Shown here piece after piece: positions 29,921-47,800 of a stretch of DNA of 64,000 nt (the first letter of the stretch is position 1; each line of letters starts with the position of its first letter). The DNA lies in NCBI GenBank assembly GCA_026929865.2, contig CM049403.1, positions 20,802,001-20,866,000 on the forward strand, written 5' to 3'. The stretch comes from Hyperoplus lanceolatus. Its lineage: Eukaryota; Chordata; Actinopteri; Uranoscopiformes; Ammodytidae. The notes beneath the pieces were generated by a model, which was given only the letters and a program-made list of their open reading frames with translations, had not been told where the DNA came from and did no database searches. The position numbers and the translations under genes are program-made.

Positions 29921-31036
29921 TCCTTTTCAGCGGCCGATGAAAGAGTTTCGAGCCATTCCCTATTCTGTGTGGGGCTTTGTGCCCTTTATCCACTTATTCA
30001 AATCAGTATAAACGGCAATGTGTCATATTAGCCAGGCTAGGCAAAAAGAACAGAAAAATGCTTTGATATGTATGGAAACAAAAGTGAAAAGACTTGCAGA
30101 GAGGGCAACGTGAGCACACAGGCCCAATCCACTGATCCTCTGTAGGTCGCTTTGTGACATTCTCGCTTTGCTAGAGGTTACAGACAGCCAGTGTGTGTAC
30201 GTGGGTGTGTGTGTGTTTGTGTGGGTGTAGTCGTCTAGATATGCACATGTGTGCTTAGGAGTAATGGATTTAAATTTGAGGCCTTTGTTTTTAATGCCAC
30301 ATACAATGCCCTCCTCACACGCAGACACCTCCCTCCCGATAGGGGGAAAGGAATCCTGGGAATATCAGTCAGCCCAGACTGGGGCCCAGATTGACACAGT
30401 GGACTAAGAGTGACAGACTATGAGAGAAAAGAGAGAGAGAGAGAGAGGGAGGCTCTGGGAGCAGTGTCAGGGGGCTGAAGATGTCAGAACCATATCCATC
30501 ATCCCCGCATATTAGTGAATGCATGAACTATGAAGCATAATCGTTAATTAGCTGGGGCATGAACTCGCCTTGAAAGAAACCCTGAACATTCCAAGGTCTT
30601 CCCACCATCCCCTGTGCTTTCAAACCCCCCTCCCCTCCTTCTCCGGTCGCACTATCTCTCCTTTTACACAAGTGAGGATAACCGTGTCCCCTCTTCGCCC
30701 AGTCGCCCCGTTTTATCATTTGAAAAAACAAAAGAAGAGGGGGGAGAGAAAGGAGAGAGAGGGTTGAGGCCGTATAGAGGGGGAAGGCCATTCAGAGTTC
30801 TGAGAATGTTGCTAAACAGGATTAGAATTGGTAGGAATAGGGGTAAACAGTAGCATGCTGCATGGGGGGCCAACGGGATGGGACTTTGCTGGAAGGGGCT
30901 GGGTGGGGAAGACAATGGTTAGATTAGCCATCTGTGGGGCTTCTGGTGCCCGCCGTCATTAACCGGCTTAGGGCCCCACAGTAACACCAGACACCCTCCT
31001 CCACATGCATTAAGTATCAAGCCTTTTGAGACTTGT

Positions 31037-31039
<3 letters not shown>
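29921..31039. other. Intergenic, no gene recognised
   Basis: No gene recognised. Short GA run near 30430-30448 and C/T-rich blocks near 30600-30700. Several overlapping open frames on both strands near 30530-30915 lack domains. Confidence 0.5.

Positions 31040-31129
<90 letters not shown>
31040..31129. repeat. (GT)n microsatellite, 45 units
   Basis: An uninterrupted GT tract of 90 bp. Confidence 0.98.
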
Positions 31130-31130
<1 letters not shown>

Positions 31131-32214
31131 TTGCAGGGACGGTTGGGTGGCAGGGGAGATGGTTGTGATTTGGTAATGTCTGACGAAGCTGATAATTGCA
31201 TATGCAAACACTCATACGCACATGCACACATGCATAAGTATACAAATGTGTGTTTGTGCACATCTGCTTGCACACTTAAGCCCTTGCCAGCCCACACATA
31301 CACACACACACACACACACTTAGCATAACCTCCCCATGACACCAACATGCCCCCACCTCTGCACCCGCCAGTCCCAGTTCAGAGGAACACAGTTTGACAT
31401 TTGCTTTGTCTCCGTTTTTGTCTCCTGAGTAGATCAGTGCCATTTTGCATATCACTGCGCATCGGTTGGAAGGGACACATGCCTAACACTGGGACCTCAT
31501 TCAAGTATTTACCAGCGAGCAGAGGAGAGGCAGTGAAGCGGAACATCTAGCCGGTTCACAATGGGCATTGATACTGTTTTAATTCCCAAACGGGGACATT
31601 TGAAGAGTACACGTTGACTGCCATGTCCCCTTTATCCATAGTGTGTGCAGCAAAATGTATTTTCCCTTTACCGTCATAATAATTTTATATAGAATAACAC
31701 TGATTGTCATGGTTTTGTTTTCTTGATTATTAATTTTTTTGCTTTGAATATATTCATGTTTTTTGTGTATGTATTTAATAATGCACTCCATACATAAATT
31801 ATGAAAATAGCTAGGACCATATAGAGAGAAGATTTAGGTTGAACAGATGAGATAAAACGAAACACTAGAATAGATTCAGGAAATAATGAGCTGAGATGAT
31901 GTGTTACATGTCAAAAATAATATTTTAACTAGATGGCCATTATCTTCCCTATGACTATAAATAATTTGGTGCGGCACTGTTAACAGCTCTCCATGTTGAC
32001 TCATTAAGACTAACCCCCTGTCAAGTGTTAACATTATGGCCCAGACATTTATGCATTGTTCACTGTATGAGGTACAAATTCATGTGGTGTGAAATAACTG
32101 TGTAGCAATTACAGTGCTAACCTGGCACTGTCAACCTAATCTGTATTGTTCCGTGGCTATTTGTGTTATTTTGTTCTTATCAACATGTCTTGGTTTTCAT
32201 CACTGTTATTGGAC
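31130..32214. other. Intergenic, no gene recognised
   Basis: AT-rich, unique-looking sequence. A short CA run lies at about 31300-31319. No exon or element terminus was recognised. Confidence 0.5.
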
Positions 32215-32785
32215 TGACACGCGTTTACATGCAGGCTCATAATCGGGTAAATAAACGAATAAGACTTCAATAGGACATTTAAAATGCATGTAAACACCTT
32301 TATCCGATCTACTTCGCACACAAATCGGCACATTAACGGACAAGAGAAGTCGGATAAGAACACCTAGATAACTTGTTCATTGTCGGCAGTCTCTCTGCAT
32401 GTATACAGGGATCGGATATCGCATATCGGAGTTCTCGTTCTGCGGAAGATTTCACAAGGAAGTGTAAGGAGACGACGTAAAAAAATAGTAGGGTTATTGC
32501 ATAGATAGTATATAAAAATATAAATATAAATAAATATTTGTATATATATAATAATTTATATATATAACTGTATATACCTATATAAAAATGATTGCCAGAA
32601 GAGAACCGGACGTGGCTCTATAACCACTTGTTGAAAGGGCTACAGCGCCACCTAGCATAGTGGAGACAGCCATGCATTGGACATTTATCCGATTTCTGAA
32701 AGGTCATGTAAACTCAGACAAGTGACACGGTCCGTTCGAGTGTCTAGTTCGATATATGTCTTAATCCAATACAGTTGTGCCATGG
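32215..32785. mobile_element. Possible MITE with GTTTACATGCA motifs
   Basis: The segment has GTTTACATGCAG near 32224, its complement TGCATGTAAAC near 32285, several ATCGGAT/ATCCGAT motifs, and GTCATGTAAACTC near 32704. This mixture of inverted TTTACATG and CCGAT motifs is typical of teleost non-autonomous DNA repeats. I could not fix matching termini or a target duplication, so limits and family are uncertain. Confidence 0.35.
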
Positions 32786-33048
32786 AAGCGCACTGAGTGT
32801 CTTATCGATCATTTAAAATGATTCCATTATTTCCCTAATGTTTGTGCCTGTATGAATTTCTTTTTTTATCAACAGATAGCCCTTTAATAGCCTGAGAAAG
32901 AAGCAGAAATGTGCAGAAACAAACACAATCAAACCTGCCATACCTCTAGAAGCAGACTGCCCTGCAAAGAGACAACTGGGGCTACTGTCATCTGTTAAAT
33001 TCAGTAGGACACTGAGATTAGGTTGTACCCCCTTAAAAGGCATTTTTT

Positions 33049-33225
33049 CGCCCTTAGCTCAGTTGGTAGGGCGTCCCCCCCATGGGCCTCGGCCAGCAGC
33101 GGACCCGGGTTTGATTCCAGCCCGCGGTCGTTATCTGCATGTCACTCCCCTCTCTGCCCCATTTCAACTCTGTCTCTACACTATCAATAAAGCATGCAAA
33201 TGCCAAAAAATATCTCTAAAGAAAA
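33049..33225 (+). mobile_element. tRNA-derived SINE with perfect 12-bp target duplication
   Basis: The head CGCCCTTAGCTCAGTTGG carries a pol III A box, and GGGTTTGATTCC a B box with one change. The body has TGCATGTCACTCCCCTCTCT and the end ATCAATAAAGCATGC, the layout of a SINE family common in spiny-rayed fishes. An A-rich tail follows. The 12-bp flanks AAAAGGCATTTT at 33035-33046 and 33226-33237 are identical, as expected of LINE-driven insertion, and their perfect match suggests a young copy. It is a SINE and not a functional tRNA gene, since the stems do not fold properly. Confidence 0.88.
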
Positions 33226-33237
33226 AAAAGGCATTTT

Positions 33238-36524
<3,287 letters not shown>

Positions 36525-36525
<1 letters not shown>

Positions 36526-39500
36526 AGAAACAGAGTGATAGATAGGGAAGTATAAAGGGGCTGAGAGGCAGCTGGATAATCAATCAAACAAACAGATAAA
36601 GAAGTGTGCACACACAGATGTGTTCACACTACAATATCACACACTGGAATGCACCTATAGACAAATACGCTTACTTACACACTTTCACAAATGCAGTCAG
36701 TGCTCCTTAACTGCTCATACACACCGTAGCTAAAGGCTTCATGTGCTTCTTTTTTTCTAAATGGTTGCAGGTGGTGTGAAAGGCAACAGTCCAACAGCTG
36801 CTAGGTAGAAATCTGCTGATACATTTTGTCCTGTAGCTGTTGCTGCCTGTCGAGCTATAGCATTACTAACAAGGTATAACTAATCATATGTTTGATCAAA
36901 GATAAAGTACATCAGTAAACAGCCAGGGGATGGAAATCCTTGTACAGGGAGTACTTTCTGACAAGTTCAGTTCCTAAAATACGTAAATAAGTGTTTTTTA
37001 TCATTTGCACTCTGTTCAGTATACAGCTTGATCAATGAATGGCCATGACTGACAGAACACTGTTGCCTATTGATTATGCCCAAAAAGGTGGAAATGCTAC
37101 AATATATTTTTAAAAGGAGCTTTCAAAACCCTGCTAGGAGAATATGATGGACAAACTTAAGAGTGTGCCATGAGAGGTGGTTGGAAGAGGTTGCCAAAAC
37201 GTTACTCTTTGGACTATTGGGGTTCCAGTCTTTTCACACTTGTGGTTTTCTAACAGCAGGTAGGTCCAACTAAGGAGGACTTAGGTTGGTAGACGAAGAA
37301 GCCAGGGCAGCAACAGCTCTCATTATAAAGGAAATACAGTATATTTTGCATTTGTTATTATTCTTTGAAACACCATCCTTTTTGTGAAAGCACAGAACAG
37401 TTATGCAATGCAAATCACAAAATCGTTTTCTGAGAATGCAGAGACGTTGCAGAGAAAATAGTCTTAAATCTCTTGTTCTGGGCTTTTACGACCTGAGCTG
37501 GCAGGAGGGGAGTTTACTTTCTTCTTGTATTTAGCATCCAGGGAGAGTGCTGGTTAATCCTACATTATGGTTCTTATCATGCCTTTCTGTGTTTATGACT
37601 GTTTTTATATGAGTAGAGAAAACACATGGAGCATTGTCTAAATTCAGGTAAAACAGTGAAATTTCCTCAGCCAATAATTAATTTGTACATCATGACCAAT
37701 TCTCACAGCCTTTTAGCAACCATACCGAAGCTCCTCCGCCCAAACATTTCCTCTTAAGGGGTAAAGCTTTTGGTTCTGTTCAATAAAAAAACTAACGATG
37801 ATGCATGTGTGATGCTTGCAGTGAATGAGTTGCTGCAGCAGAATACTTGTTGCTACTCAGATTCAGTTGATTATTTAGTACACAGTGTGGATGGGTGGTT
37901 GAAGGTAAATACAGAAAAGTAAACAACCCAACAAATTCAAAATGTAGCTATCATTTGTAGTCATCATAGTGCAGTTTATCATATCCTGAGTAATTGTGTG
38001 TGTACAATTATGCATCGTGTAGATGTGACATATGCGTCTGCAACGGAAAATGCGCACGTACATTCAAACATCTCACGGTTACACCAAGCAGAAAAGAAAA
38101 CCCAACCACGTGTTTCATGTTGCCACTGTAGTCCGTTAATGTGTTTTTTGTGTTTTCTCAGCCTCTTGGGGGCTTGTTCATGAAAGTAATTAATTTCAGC
38201 TTGTGTATTTATGTCAAGTAGAAAGTATTGTTATTCATCATATTGAGTAAGAGTAGCTTCTGGTTCACTCGCCGTTTTAATCCATTACAAAGTGAGCCTG
38301 CTATGACTGCAAAGGGGTTGAAAGCAAAGAGAAGCAAAAGCCGTAATGCCTGTGTACATAGTAACAAGAAGGGGGAAAAGGCCAGATGGGAATTCCATCA
38401 GGTGTTTCAAGCATAGATATCACTTAACTGGGTCTCTTCCAAAGGAGAGAGATAGAGGGTATGTGGTGTAGGGCAGGGTGAGTAAGTCTTGTACTAGAGT
38501 AGCAGCACACACACAGGGCAGTTTTCACTTGTAGATATTTTATTTTCTGTTATTTCACAGCAAATCCAACACACCTCGACTGTAACACTTCTTTTACATC
38601 AGAGCTGTTTACTCAGTTGATTTGTTTGCGAAACAAAATTGGAAAGCATGCATGACTTGCATTTTAAAATAATTATTTGGAAGAGAAAGGTAAAAGAACA
38701 TGAGCTGACCCTGTCATCCCTGCAGAAGCAAAATATTCTCCTCAAAATCAACAAAATGTAACAATCTACATATTCAAATAAAAAATAAAACAATAGATAT
38801 TGGTTACATAAAGGTTGTTTTGCTTTTCATTTTTGTTTGTCTCTTTTGATTGCATTATATATCACACTAATATATACACCATTAGCATACTATATATGGG
38901 CTATTATGTATGCATGCTGCAATTTGCATAATTCCCTCTAACTGTCTGCTGTTATGTTTGTTAATTCATTTACAGTGAATGAGTTTATTATCCATGCCTC
39001 CGTGACTAAAGGGCCATTCATTTCTTGATTGAAGCCAGAAAACCTGACCCCATGCTGTAACAAAGAAGAAGGTGTCTCAGCAAAGCTCCAAACAGGGCCA
39101 ATAAGGGTTACACCCTGAAGACAGCCTTTGCATTGACTATTCATGGAAAGAAACTGCAGACTACACTGTCTTTGATATTGGCTGTTGTTGGGAAATTATG
39201 CACCTGGCTTTTCAATTGGTCACCTCATCTTGTTATTTTCGATAGCAGTCATGTAAGCAATGCTATGGTTAAATCTACAGCAGCATATTGTTGCCGATAG
39301 CAAAATAGTAATAGTAAATCAACGTCATGTTAAAATGTGATGTGTATCACGCTATAACATGATATACAGTATATCTCATTAGGTATAGCGTGATACTGAA
39401 CTATTTTGCCCAGTGGCATCAACACACTGCCATAATAGTAATTCATTAGGTTACTTACATTAAAAAAAAAACCCCACATATCTCATATATTTCCAGCACA

Positions 39501-41588
39501 TCCAGACTCGCTTGGTATGGCTTCATAGCAGTGTTACTATGATTATTTTAAAACTATCAACATGTTTGACAGCACAACGCATAAGATAAGAAACCTGATC
39601 ACTCACTAATATACTTGTGCATTCGAACACCTTCCACTTACTTAGCACATCATCAAACAGTATAAGTATTGATCGAGCCAGGCAGTGCCGGGAGCATTAC
39701 CACACTGAATAATAAAGGAATTAAGTGCATACTCCAGTTCCAAGGACAACATAAACTGAAAAGAAGCACTGCTATACTACTGTCTCTGCTTGCCAAAGTG
39801 GCATATTCAGGGGGAAAAAAACTGACAAGGGAAAAAAGAAAAATCCTGATTTCCTCCTCTCTCTGACCTAGAGCTTTTCTGGTTTAAAGGATTGTAAAAT
39901 GAAATGCCACTGACACATTCTTTGAAGAACTAAAAACGATTGTTTTTGGTGGATAAAGAAATGTAACACTTAAAAGGCTCTCTAATCCCAAGTGTTCCCC
40001 CAGACCCAAATACAAATAAACAAACCAAACACAGACCGTGTCTCCTCATCTGAGACAGATTTTGCTGCTCGTTCAAAATCAAAATGAGATACATCAGGCT
40101 ACATGCATGGATTTTCACAGTGGCTTTTAGTTTTGTTAGTATACACACTTTGCTGTCATTTAGAACCCACAAGCCCTTGCTCCCCATGTGGTTATTGTAC
40201 ACTCAGCTTGCACAGTTGCCACCACCGAGTGCGACAACACATCAACAGATGGGAGCATTCCAGTCTTGTCGAGTCAGTTGCTGCTTGTTACAGATACATC
40301 ATGCCAGGTATATTGTTTTTTTGTATTTGACTGAAGATCAGCTTGAAACCTTTAGAGCAGCACGCACAGCCGTGACCTTGTGAGCAGATGTGCCCAGGAT
40401 GTAAATGAGCAAAATGGAGAGGGGCGTAGTAGCCTATGTTTCAGCAATGCCAGTGGTACATTTGGCTGGGAACGATGTTCTTACGACAGGCCTAGATAAT
40501 CATAGGAAGAGTGATGATGGTAATAACCATTACTGGGCTACGTGATAGGGCCCCATGGCGATACTTGTTTACAGTTATTAGTCAGCGCACTAACCCATGC
40601 AGCATGACGCACATTAATAATGTGTGTGAGTGAGAGAGATGAAGTGTTATGGGTTAAATGTCTGCATCTTAATGCCACTTTTGGATTAAAGTGTCTGACT
40701 GTTTATGCGCCAATGAGATTATCTTCACGCACCAGTGTGTATGTACGCATCAATTTGTGAGTCTTTTCATAATGGTATCCTTTGAGTGTGTGTGTGTGTG
40801 TACACACACACATGCTAAAGTGTGTTTTTGCAGCTCTGTTTCTGCTCAGTATCCATCTGCAGCAAAGCCATCCATCAATCTGTCGACTCCTCAGCCCACC
40901 GTATCACCTTTCATCTTCCCTCTTGCGTTCCTCACATCCTTCCCTTTTATCTCACACCTCTCTCCCTCTCTCTCTCTCTCTCACCAAGACCCCAACCCCT
41001 CGTATCCTACTTCATCCCTGTCACTAACAGTCCCATTTAAGGCATTGCCCTACCGTGTTGCTGCTGTCGGACAAAATAACATGGATGTGCAGTACGTAAA
41101 AAAATAGAATTTAGATTTAATTTTTCTCAAGATACAAGGGTCCACCACTAATGAATCTTGTTTGCACACTGAACACTTCAGTCAAGCAGAAGAAAGAAAA
41201 CATTGCAAAGTAACATTGCAGGATCCCTCTGCTTATCACACTCGAACAGACACACATGCACACACTTATCGAGATCATTTCATTCAGCTAAGGCCATTTC
41301 CTCTGCTCCTGGGTTGCACCCACTGCAAGGAACTAGCTGAGGTCAGTGTAATTGTAGCGTCCTTGATCAATGCTGATTTGCCTCTATGGCTGCCGTCTCT
41401 TACTCCCTCGCTCCCCCAACACTCTTACCAAAATTCAGCCAGCCATGCATCATTCATAAGGAGTGTAAAGAGGACTACAGCAACTCCCGGGCTGTCTAAC
41501 CTCTAGGCCAAGACTGGCCCCCTTGTGCCCTTTGTGAGTTATGTTCTCTCCTGCCTGTCTAAAATGAGGACAAGTTGTTCAGTTGCCT
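36525..41588. other. Intergenic, no gene recognised
   Basis: Five kilobases of low-GC, unique-looking sequence with no element termini, no RNA gene and no splice-flanked exon that I can support. Short A-runs and GT runs only. Confidence 0.5.
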
Positions 41589-41591
41589 TTA

Positions 41592-42610
41592 AGGGTGTAT
41601 TCACACATGCCGTGTTTAGTTCGGTTGAAACGAACTCAGATGCACTTCTGCCTTCGGTGCGCATCTTTCAGGCAGGTGTGAATACAGCAATCGCACTCGG
41701 GGGCGGACCAAACAAACGCTCCGAGACCCAGCTGAAGAGGTGGTCTCGGTGCGTTTCCAAACGCACTCTGCTGCAGTTCGTTTGTGGTGTGAATTTGTCC
41801 GGACTCGATCCGACCCAAATGCAGGAGGCACTGTGTCTTATCTTTCTTAATAAATAGCCGTCAGCTTCACATTATGGGAAAGTGTTGTTGTCGCCATTAT
41901 TAGGACGATACGTTGTGGTTTGACCGGGAGCCCAGAACAATATATTACATTTGATCGAGAGGACGCGTAAACATGCTGAATGTGTTCAGCGATCAGATGA
42001 AGGAGAGGGGAGTGTCTCTCGCACAGTGCCAACAGGTTCACGCTGCGCAATAAGTGTGTGTTTTTATTTTGCTTTCCATGTACGGGACCGTCAATACTAT
42101 CCCTGTGTCAGTTTGGAGCTGAACTGAGCCGACCCAGCTGATACACAGCTTAATCAGCTGAGTGTCATCTTGAGCTTATTCTTCTCGCGTGACGTGCGTC
42201 CAGCACCAAAAATACAGTAAAAATTATGTTTCACATTGTAGGCTACAAGCCACATAACGTGGCATTGACATAGGGCTACATATTATAACCATATGAAACA
42301 ACAATAATTTGATGTTTTTCCTCTTTATTTATAGGCTAGATGTAGGCCATTTTATTATTTTTAACCCCATATTATATCAATGATATATATTTCGCAGTTT
42401 TAACTTCGTGCTTCCTGTTTCTCTCCACCCCAGAATGTCTGTCCAATGAATGAATAACCTCAGATCACGTGTGGTTTTGCTTCGTAATGCTGGTTCACTT
42501 GCAAAAGGGGCAATATGAAAGTGGACCACACCAAACAAAAAAAATCAAAACTCTATTTGGTCTGGACCAAAGCAAGTGAACTAGCAAACTTTCCCAGTGT
42601 GAATACACCC
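41592..42610. mobile_element. PIF/Harbinger-like non-autonomous element
   Basis: The terminal inverted repeats GGGTGTATTCACAC (41593) and GTGTGAATACACCC (to 42610) are perfect complements. They are flanked by TTA (41589-41591 and 42611-42613), matching the 3-bp TWA target of PIF/Harbinger; TTAA/TTAG is the alternative reading. Internal GGACCAAACAAACG near the left end and GGACCACACCAAACAAA near the right end are further repeats of the kind seen in such elements. No transposase or Myb-like partner gene was recognised. Confidence 0.65.
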
Positions 42611-42613
42611 TTA

Positions 42614-44758
42614 GTGTTATCTGGGTGAGTTTGACCGTCAAAAGACGAGTCTGGAGTGACTCAGGTTGGACCGGGGTTTGAGGCAGAGGGTCGTCTCATA
42701 TGGCACGTTATGGTAGATAATGTGAATTACTGTGTCTATTTTAACACTTGCCCTATTTATATCCACAGAGAATCTCCCTCTTAACTCAGCTATAGGAGTT
42801 ACCTAGAGCGTTGTGTGTACTGTTTATGTCATTATGTGGTTATAAACGGGTTAAGTCCATGGTGTAATTATGAGAAACTTGTAAACAATAATAATAAATG
42901 TACACATCAGCTAAATATGTGTGTGCAAAAGGAAATGATACTCATGGATAACATGGTGTGCTGTAGTCAGCATGTGAGTAGTTGTAAATGTTGTACAGTT
43001 AAGCTATAATGCAGTGATACTAAGTCTGTACTTTTTATACAAATCGCAGATGTCTACAAAGTTGTGTTTTTACATCCAATTCACGGTCGTCATGAACATT
43101 AGCTCTTCTATTTCTACTAACTCTATTTGGCAAGGCCACCTTGCCAGATAATACTTCATAATCAAACTACTCACAACAAGGTCTGAATTGTTTTGAGAAA
43201 ACCTGCCATAACATTTCAGTTGAGCTTTTTATGGGTAACATTTTGCAGGGTTAAGTGGCAGAAACCAAATGCGAACTACTGAATTCTTTCTAATGTTAAT
43301 TGTGTACTTTTATGTCTCTCATGTATGTCTCTTTAAAAAAAAAGTTATTGAGACAAACTTGCTTCAACTTTTTCATACCACCAGGTCAATCTCTGACTCA
43401 CACAGTTTTATGCATACATTTAAATACAAGACACACACTCACCAGCAGCGGAGAGATGCTAGCTCAGCAAATTCTGAACATATTTGATGAAATGGAAGTC
43501 TGCTACGCTTGTAACCTAAATGCAAGAAATACATGATTTGGAGTAAAGCTTTGACAGCCGTGCCCTCCTCTGGGCGATGCTGTACATTTTGATGTTGGAC
43601 CAAACAAAAAAGAAAGTAAGACAGTAAGAACTATGTTTAAGTTGGATAAGCAGTTATTTCCCCCGCATTAGAACTATAGTGGTCTTTTTCAGTCAAATGG
43701 GGCAGGAAATATCTCATTTTGTTCATACATTGCAAGTATGGGATATTGGTTTATTATTGAAGTGTTAGGATTGCAGGATATCAATGATTAAAGCCAATAG
43801 CTGAACTCATATACTGTATGAGCATGAGTAGTTTAAAGTCCTAACAGTATGTGCTGTGCATGAACTGTTTAATGTAAGTATTGTTCACAGGAAGGCGAGG
43901 GCTGTACTCTTTACTCTTATGATATGCATGCAAATGTGCACAATAGAAAGCATTACATTCAGAAAAGTTACAGTCAACCAAACTGGAAGGAAATAACAGC
44001 CATTCCACATCGCCCTCATCAAATCACCAAATGCTTTCCCTTTGATTCAAGCATCCCGAGGCCATGAAAGTCAAGGTTTGCAAATGAATATCTCATTACC
44101 CAAAACCAACACCGTGCAGGAAACCACATTTCCTACTTTTTTCTTTCTTTATCACCTCATCCCCAAGACCGACACATAAAAGTGAAAGCAGGCAGGAAGA
44201 TGGGTAATCAGGGAGGCATTATGTAAATAACTTCCTTTGCTGCCGTGCGGGAGCCATGTGTATTTAAACTTTCCTGCTGTTCCGTCATTTTGACTTCCAC
44301 TGGTGCGCCTTTTTATTAGTTAGGCCAGCCCGGCAAATGTGGTAATACGCGAAGGCCCATATGGCATTTGAGACATAATTTAGACTTTTTTTTTTAAAAA
44401 TGTGGCTATTCTACGGGCAGGATAACAAGGTGAAGCTGTGAGGCACAATGTGACCACATCTATTATGGCTGCGGTGCTCCCCTTGTCCGGCAGATGCAAG
44501 GCTGATATGAAAGCTGGTGACAGTGTGTGGGTGGGTGGGTGTGTGCGTGCTGCCAGGAAAAAAAGGGGGAATAGATCATGAAAGAACATTGCCACAAAGA
44601 TAGCAACTTTATTGTGTTGTGCACTATGCACACACAGGCCTAGTGGCTCTGATTGTACCTCCCACTCTTCCCTGTGTATCTCCTTGTCTCCACTATCGCC
44701 TCATCTCTTCTTTGATCACTGGCCTTTCTTTTTACAGCCCTCGCTCCTTCTGTGGCTA
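42614..44758. other. Intergenic, no gene recognised
   Basis: No exon or element end recognised. The segment 43980-44360 is complex, non-repetitive sequence that could be regulatory. Confidence 0.5.
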
Positions 44759-44885
<127 letters not shown>

Positions 44886-47800
44886 ACTGTGTATGTGTAT
44901 TATTTTTTCTCCTCCTTTCTTTCTTTCCTTCCCTCCCTGGGTATCACCTAGACTTTGATCTGCATCTCAGACTTGCACATCCCTTTCCCCTTTCTTGTTC
45001 CTCCTTTGCTGTTCGCATGTCTTTGTATTTCCCTGCATCATGTGATCCTATACCTTTGTTCCTCTGGGTTCCTTCCATTGCTTACTTCCTTATGTTTTCT
45101 CTTGCTTACACATAATCACACACCTACCAAAGTCAACCAAGATCCCCGTAGTATTATCTTGATCTCAAAACAAAGGCTTGAAGCCAAATTATAATTTTAA
45201 ATAATTTGCGTATGCTCCCTAGCACCCCAAAAGGTCAGTCTTGAATTAATAGCGATATCAAATACCGGCGACATTTTCTTTTGTCTCTGATATGAGGTAA
45301 ACAATTACAGGATGTACGGGGCATCAATGAGGTTCGGCTCTGGCCCTTGTTAAGCATGACTTTCCTCCTGGCAGCGGTTAATTGAGGACTTGAAAGAGAT
45401 AAAGATTTAAGACGGGAGCGAGAAGGACAATGATGAATGACAAGAGTAGCACAGGCCCTCTGTATCTTGCATCGGTCCTCTTGCCTCCCCGAACCCCATT
45501 GGAAGAAGACAGTAGCCATGGTAACAGGGACAGAGGAGGGCAGAAGAGGGAAGCAGGAGGGATAGGCAGTGGAAGAGTAGCATAGTGTGGATGGTAGAGG
45601 AATGTGAGGTGGAGAGTAAAAAGAGGACAGAGACAGAGATACAGTGGAAGAGGGAAGGCATGAACAAGACAGGTCACCTCCTCAGAGATCTGACCCCCAG
45701 CCAACGACAGGTCCTTCCTGCTGAGTGAAGATTGGAGCCCCGCGAGGACACTGACATTTACAGGCATCACGTCTCAAGGGAAGCAATTTAACAGACACCG
45801 TGTACTGCTGCTCGAACTTCCATTTAGCAAATTTGGCCCTCCGGGATCATAAAAACCTCAAGGCCATTTTGCTACCTTCCCCGACCTTTGATTTTTTTTT
45901 TTACCTGTGTGTTCATTACAGTGACCTGTCCTTGTTATGGTTCTTTTCTATCTGTGATTAGTGGAAAGTGTCACAAAGCCTGATGGATTGCAGATCCTTT
46001 GGCATGCACATTCTCCTACTGCGCACGCCTTACCAGAGTCCATTCCTAGGAGCAAGACAGCTGTGATGCAAGTGTTCGTGTGCATGGCAGTCTCGGTGGG
46101 ACTGTGTTCCCACAGTGTTTTCCCCATAGGCACAACCTTGGGAGGTACAATCTCCTTAAGGACCTAGAACTCACACACACACACTCGAGCTGTGGCAGCC
46201 CATAGCCAAACACTACTGAACTGAACTGAACAGAGCCAAGTCATCTGGCATCTCACTACAGCTGGATTTGTCAGGGGGGAAACTTGCACTTAAGTTGCTG
46301 GTTCTGCTCTACTCACAGTTTATTTACCAACTATTTCAGAGGTCAAAAAGGTGTTGATGTAGTTTTTTAATAATGCTCTCTAAATGAGATAATATGGAAC
46401 TCATAAAGAAACACTGGAATGCATCATATTCCTGTTATCATGTAAGCAGTTGTATCTTGAAACTGTTAAGAAATATTACCTGATATTTTGCCTGAGACAA
46501 GGTAAGAAAAGCTGATGCTGCTCAAAAAAAGGGCCAAGCCACAGAGATATACAGTAGTTGCCTTTTGCAGTATTTTTTTTAAATGTTTGAAGTATTTTCT
46601 ACACACTTGATATGTTTTTTTATGTCCTCGGGCTTTTGGTCAAAGCACAAATCTGCATAGAAAGATCTGTTTTCAATATTGCTTCAATATGAACATAAAT
46701 TAATAATCATAATACAAATTATTAATGCCACATTTGTTTTGATCTTGTCTGCAGTCAAGTTTTCAAGATGATGTGTGTGTGTGTGTATGTATGCACTTAG
46801 GTGTGGGACTCTCATCCTCTAAATAACTTTTGAAAACATAATAGGGAATATCAAGTGGTAGAACACAGCAACTTCAAAATGCATTAAAAAAAAATTGTGC
46901 TAATTGGTCAACAAATGTATGCTTTGAGATGTAATTATTTCTAACCGCCGTGGAGGTAATTAACACATTGTGTATCCTCGCATGACTGTCTTATTTTGGG
47001 TCGGAATCCAAACATAGCACGTTGAAATACAGAAAGATTGTGAAACGCCTCCTCAACAAACAGTTCCCCTGAGGCAATGAGACGACTGTAGTGTAAACAG
47101 TTTGTATTATGTATTTATTCCAGTTTAGTTAATTAGGTGTAGGCTATCCATGTGTTGACCTTTGGTGTAGAGATGAGAGAATGCAAATGTTTTTATCCTC
47201 ATTATTATTGATGCTACAGCATTACAGTTACAGTCTCATGGGGAAACCCAGATGTGCTCTGCCATGACATCTGCCAATACATTCCAAGTGTGGAAACAGG
47301 AATATGGAGCAGCCTTGACCCATCGAGGTCTAGGTCAAAAGGTCATAATTACTTAATTTTTTCTGTTAGGAACTTAATATGTGTAAACGCATCATAATAC
47401 ACAGCAAACAACAACTGTAAAAAAACCAATTAGGCATAGTGCATTATGTAGCCTAATGCAAAAGTTGCTTTGGCATGGAGTCCAAGAAAAATAACTATAT
47501 AGGCTATAAAAAAAAAATAATAAAATGTCCCAAAGTAAATGTCCTACAATCTTAGTCCCTTATCCAATCTAGAGTTGGAAAAATATATATATCTATGCCC
47601 CTAGTCCATCTCAGAAAAAAATAAGGTACAGACCAAAACTCCCACACATGACCAACAGTGTTGTTGTAGTTAATAGTTCTCCACACACTTGTAAGGCCTT
47701 CACACACATCACAACCTCAGTAGCACAGAACACCTCACACTTGCTCAACTGCCACTTAACTTTTCTTGAAGAAGGGTCCGCTATGGTACACATACTTGGT

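Noticed and set aside
33049-33130. tRNA-like gene with A and B boxes
   Set aside because: It is the head of a SINE with an A-tail and target duplication; the acceptor stem and anticodon arm do not fold properly.
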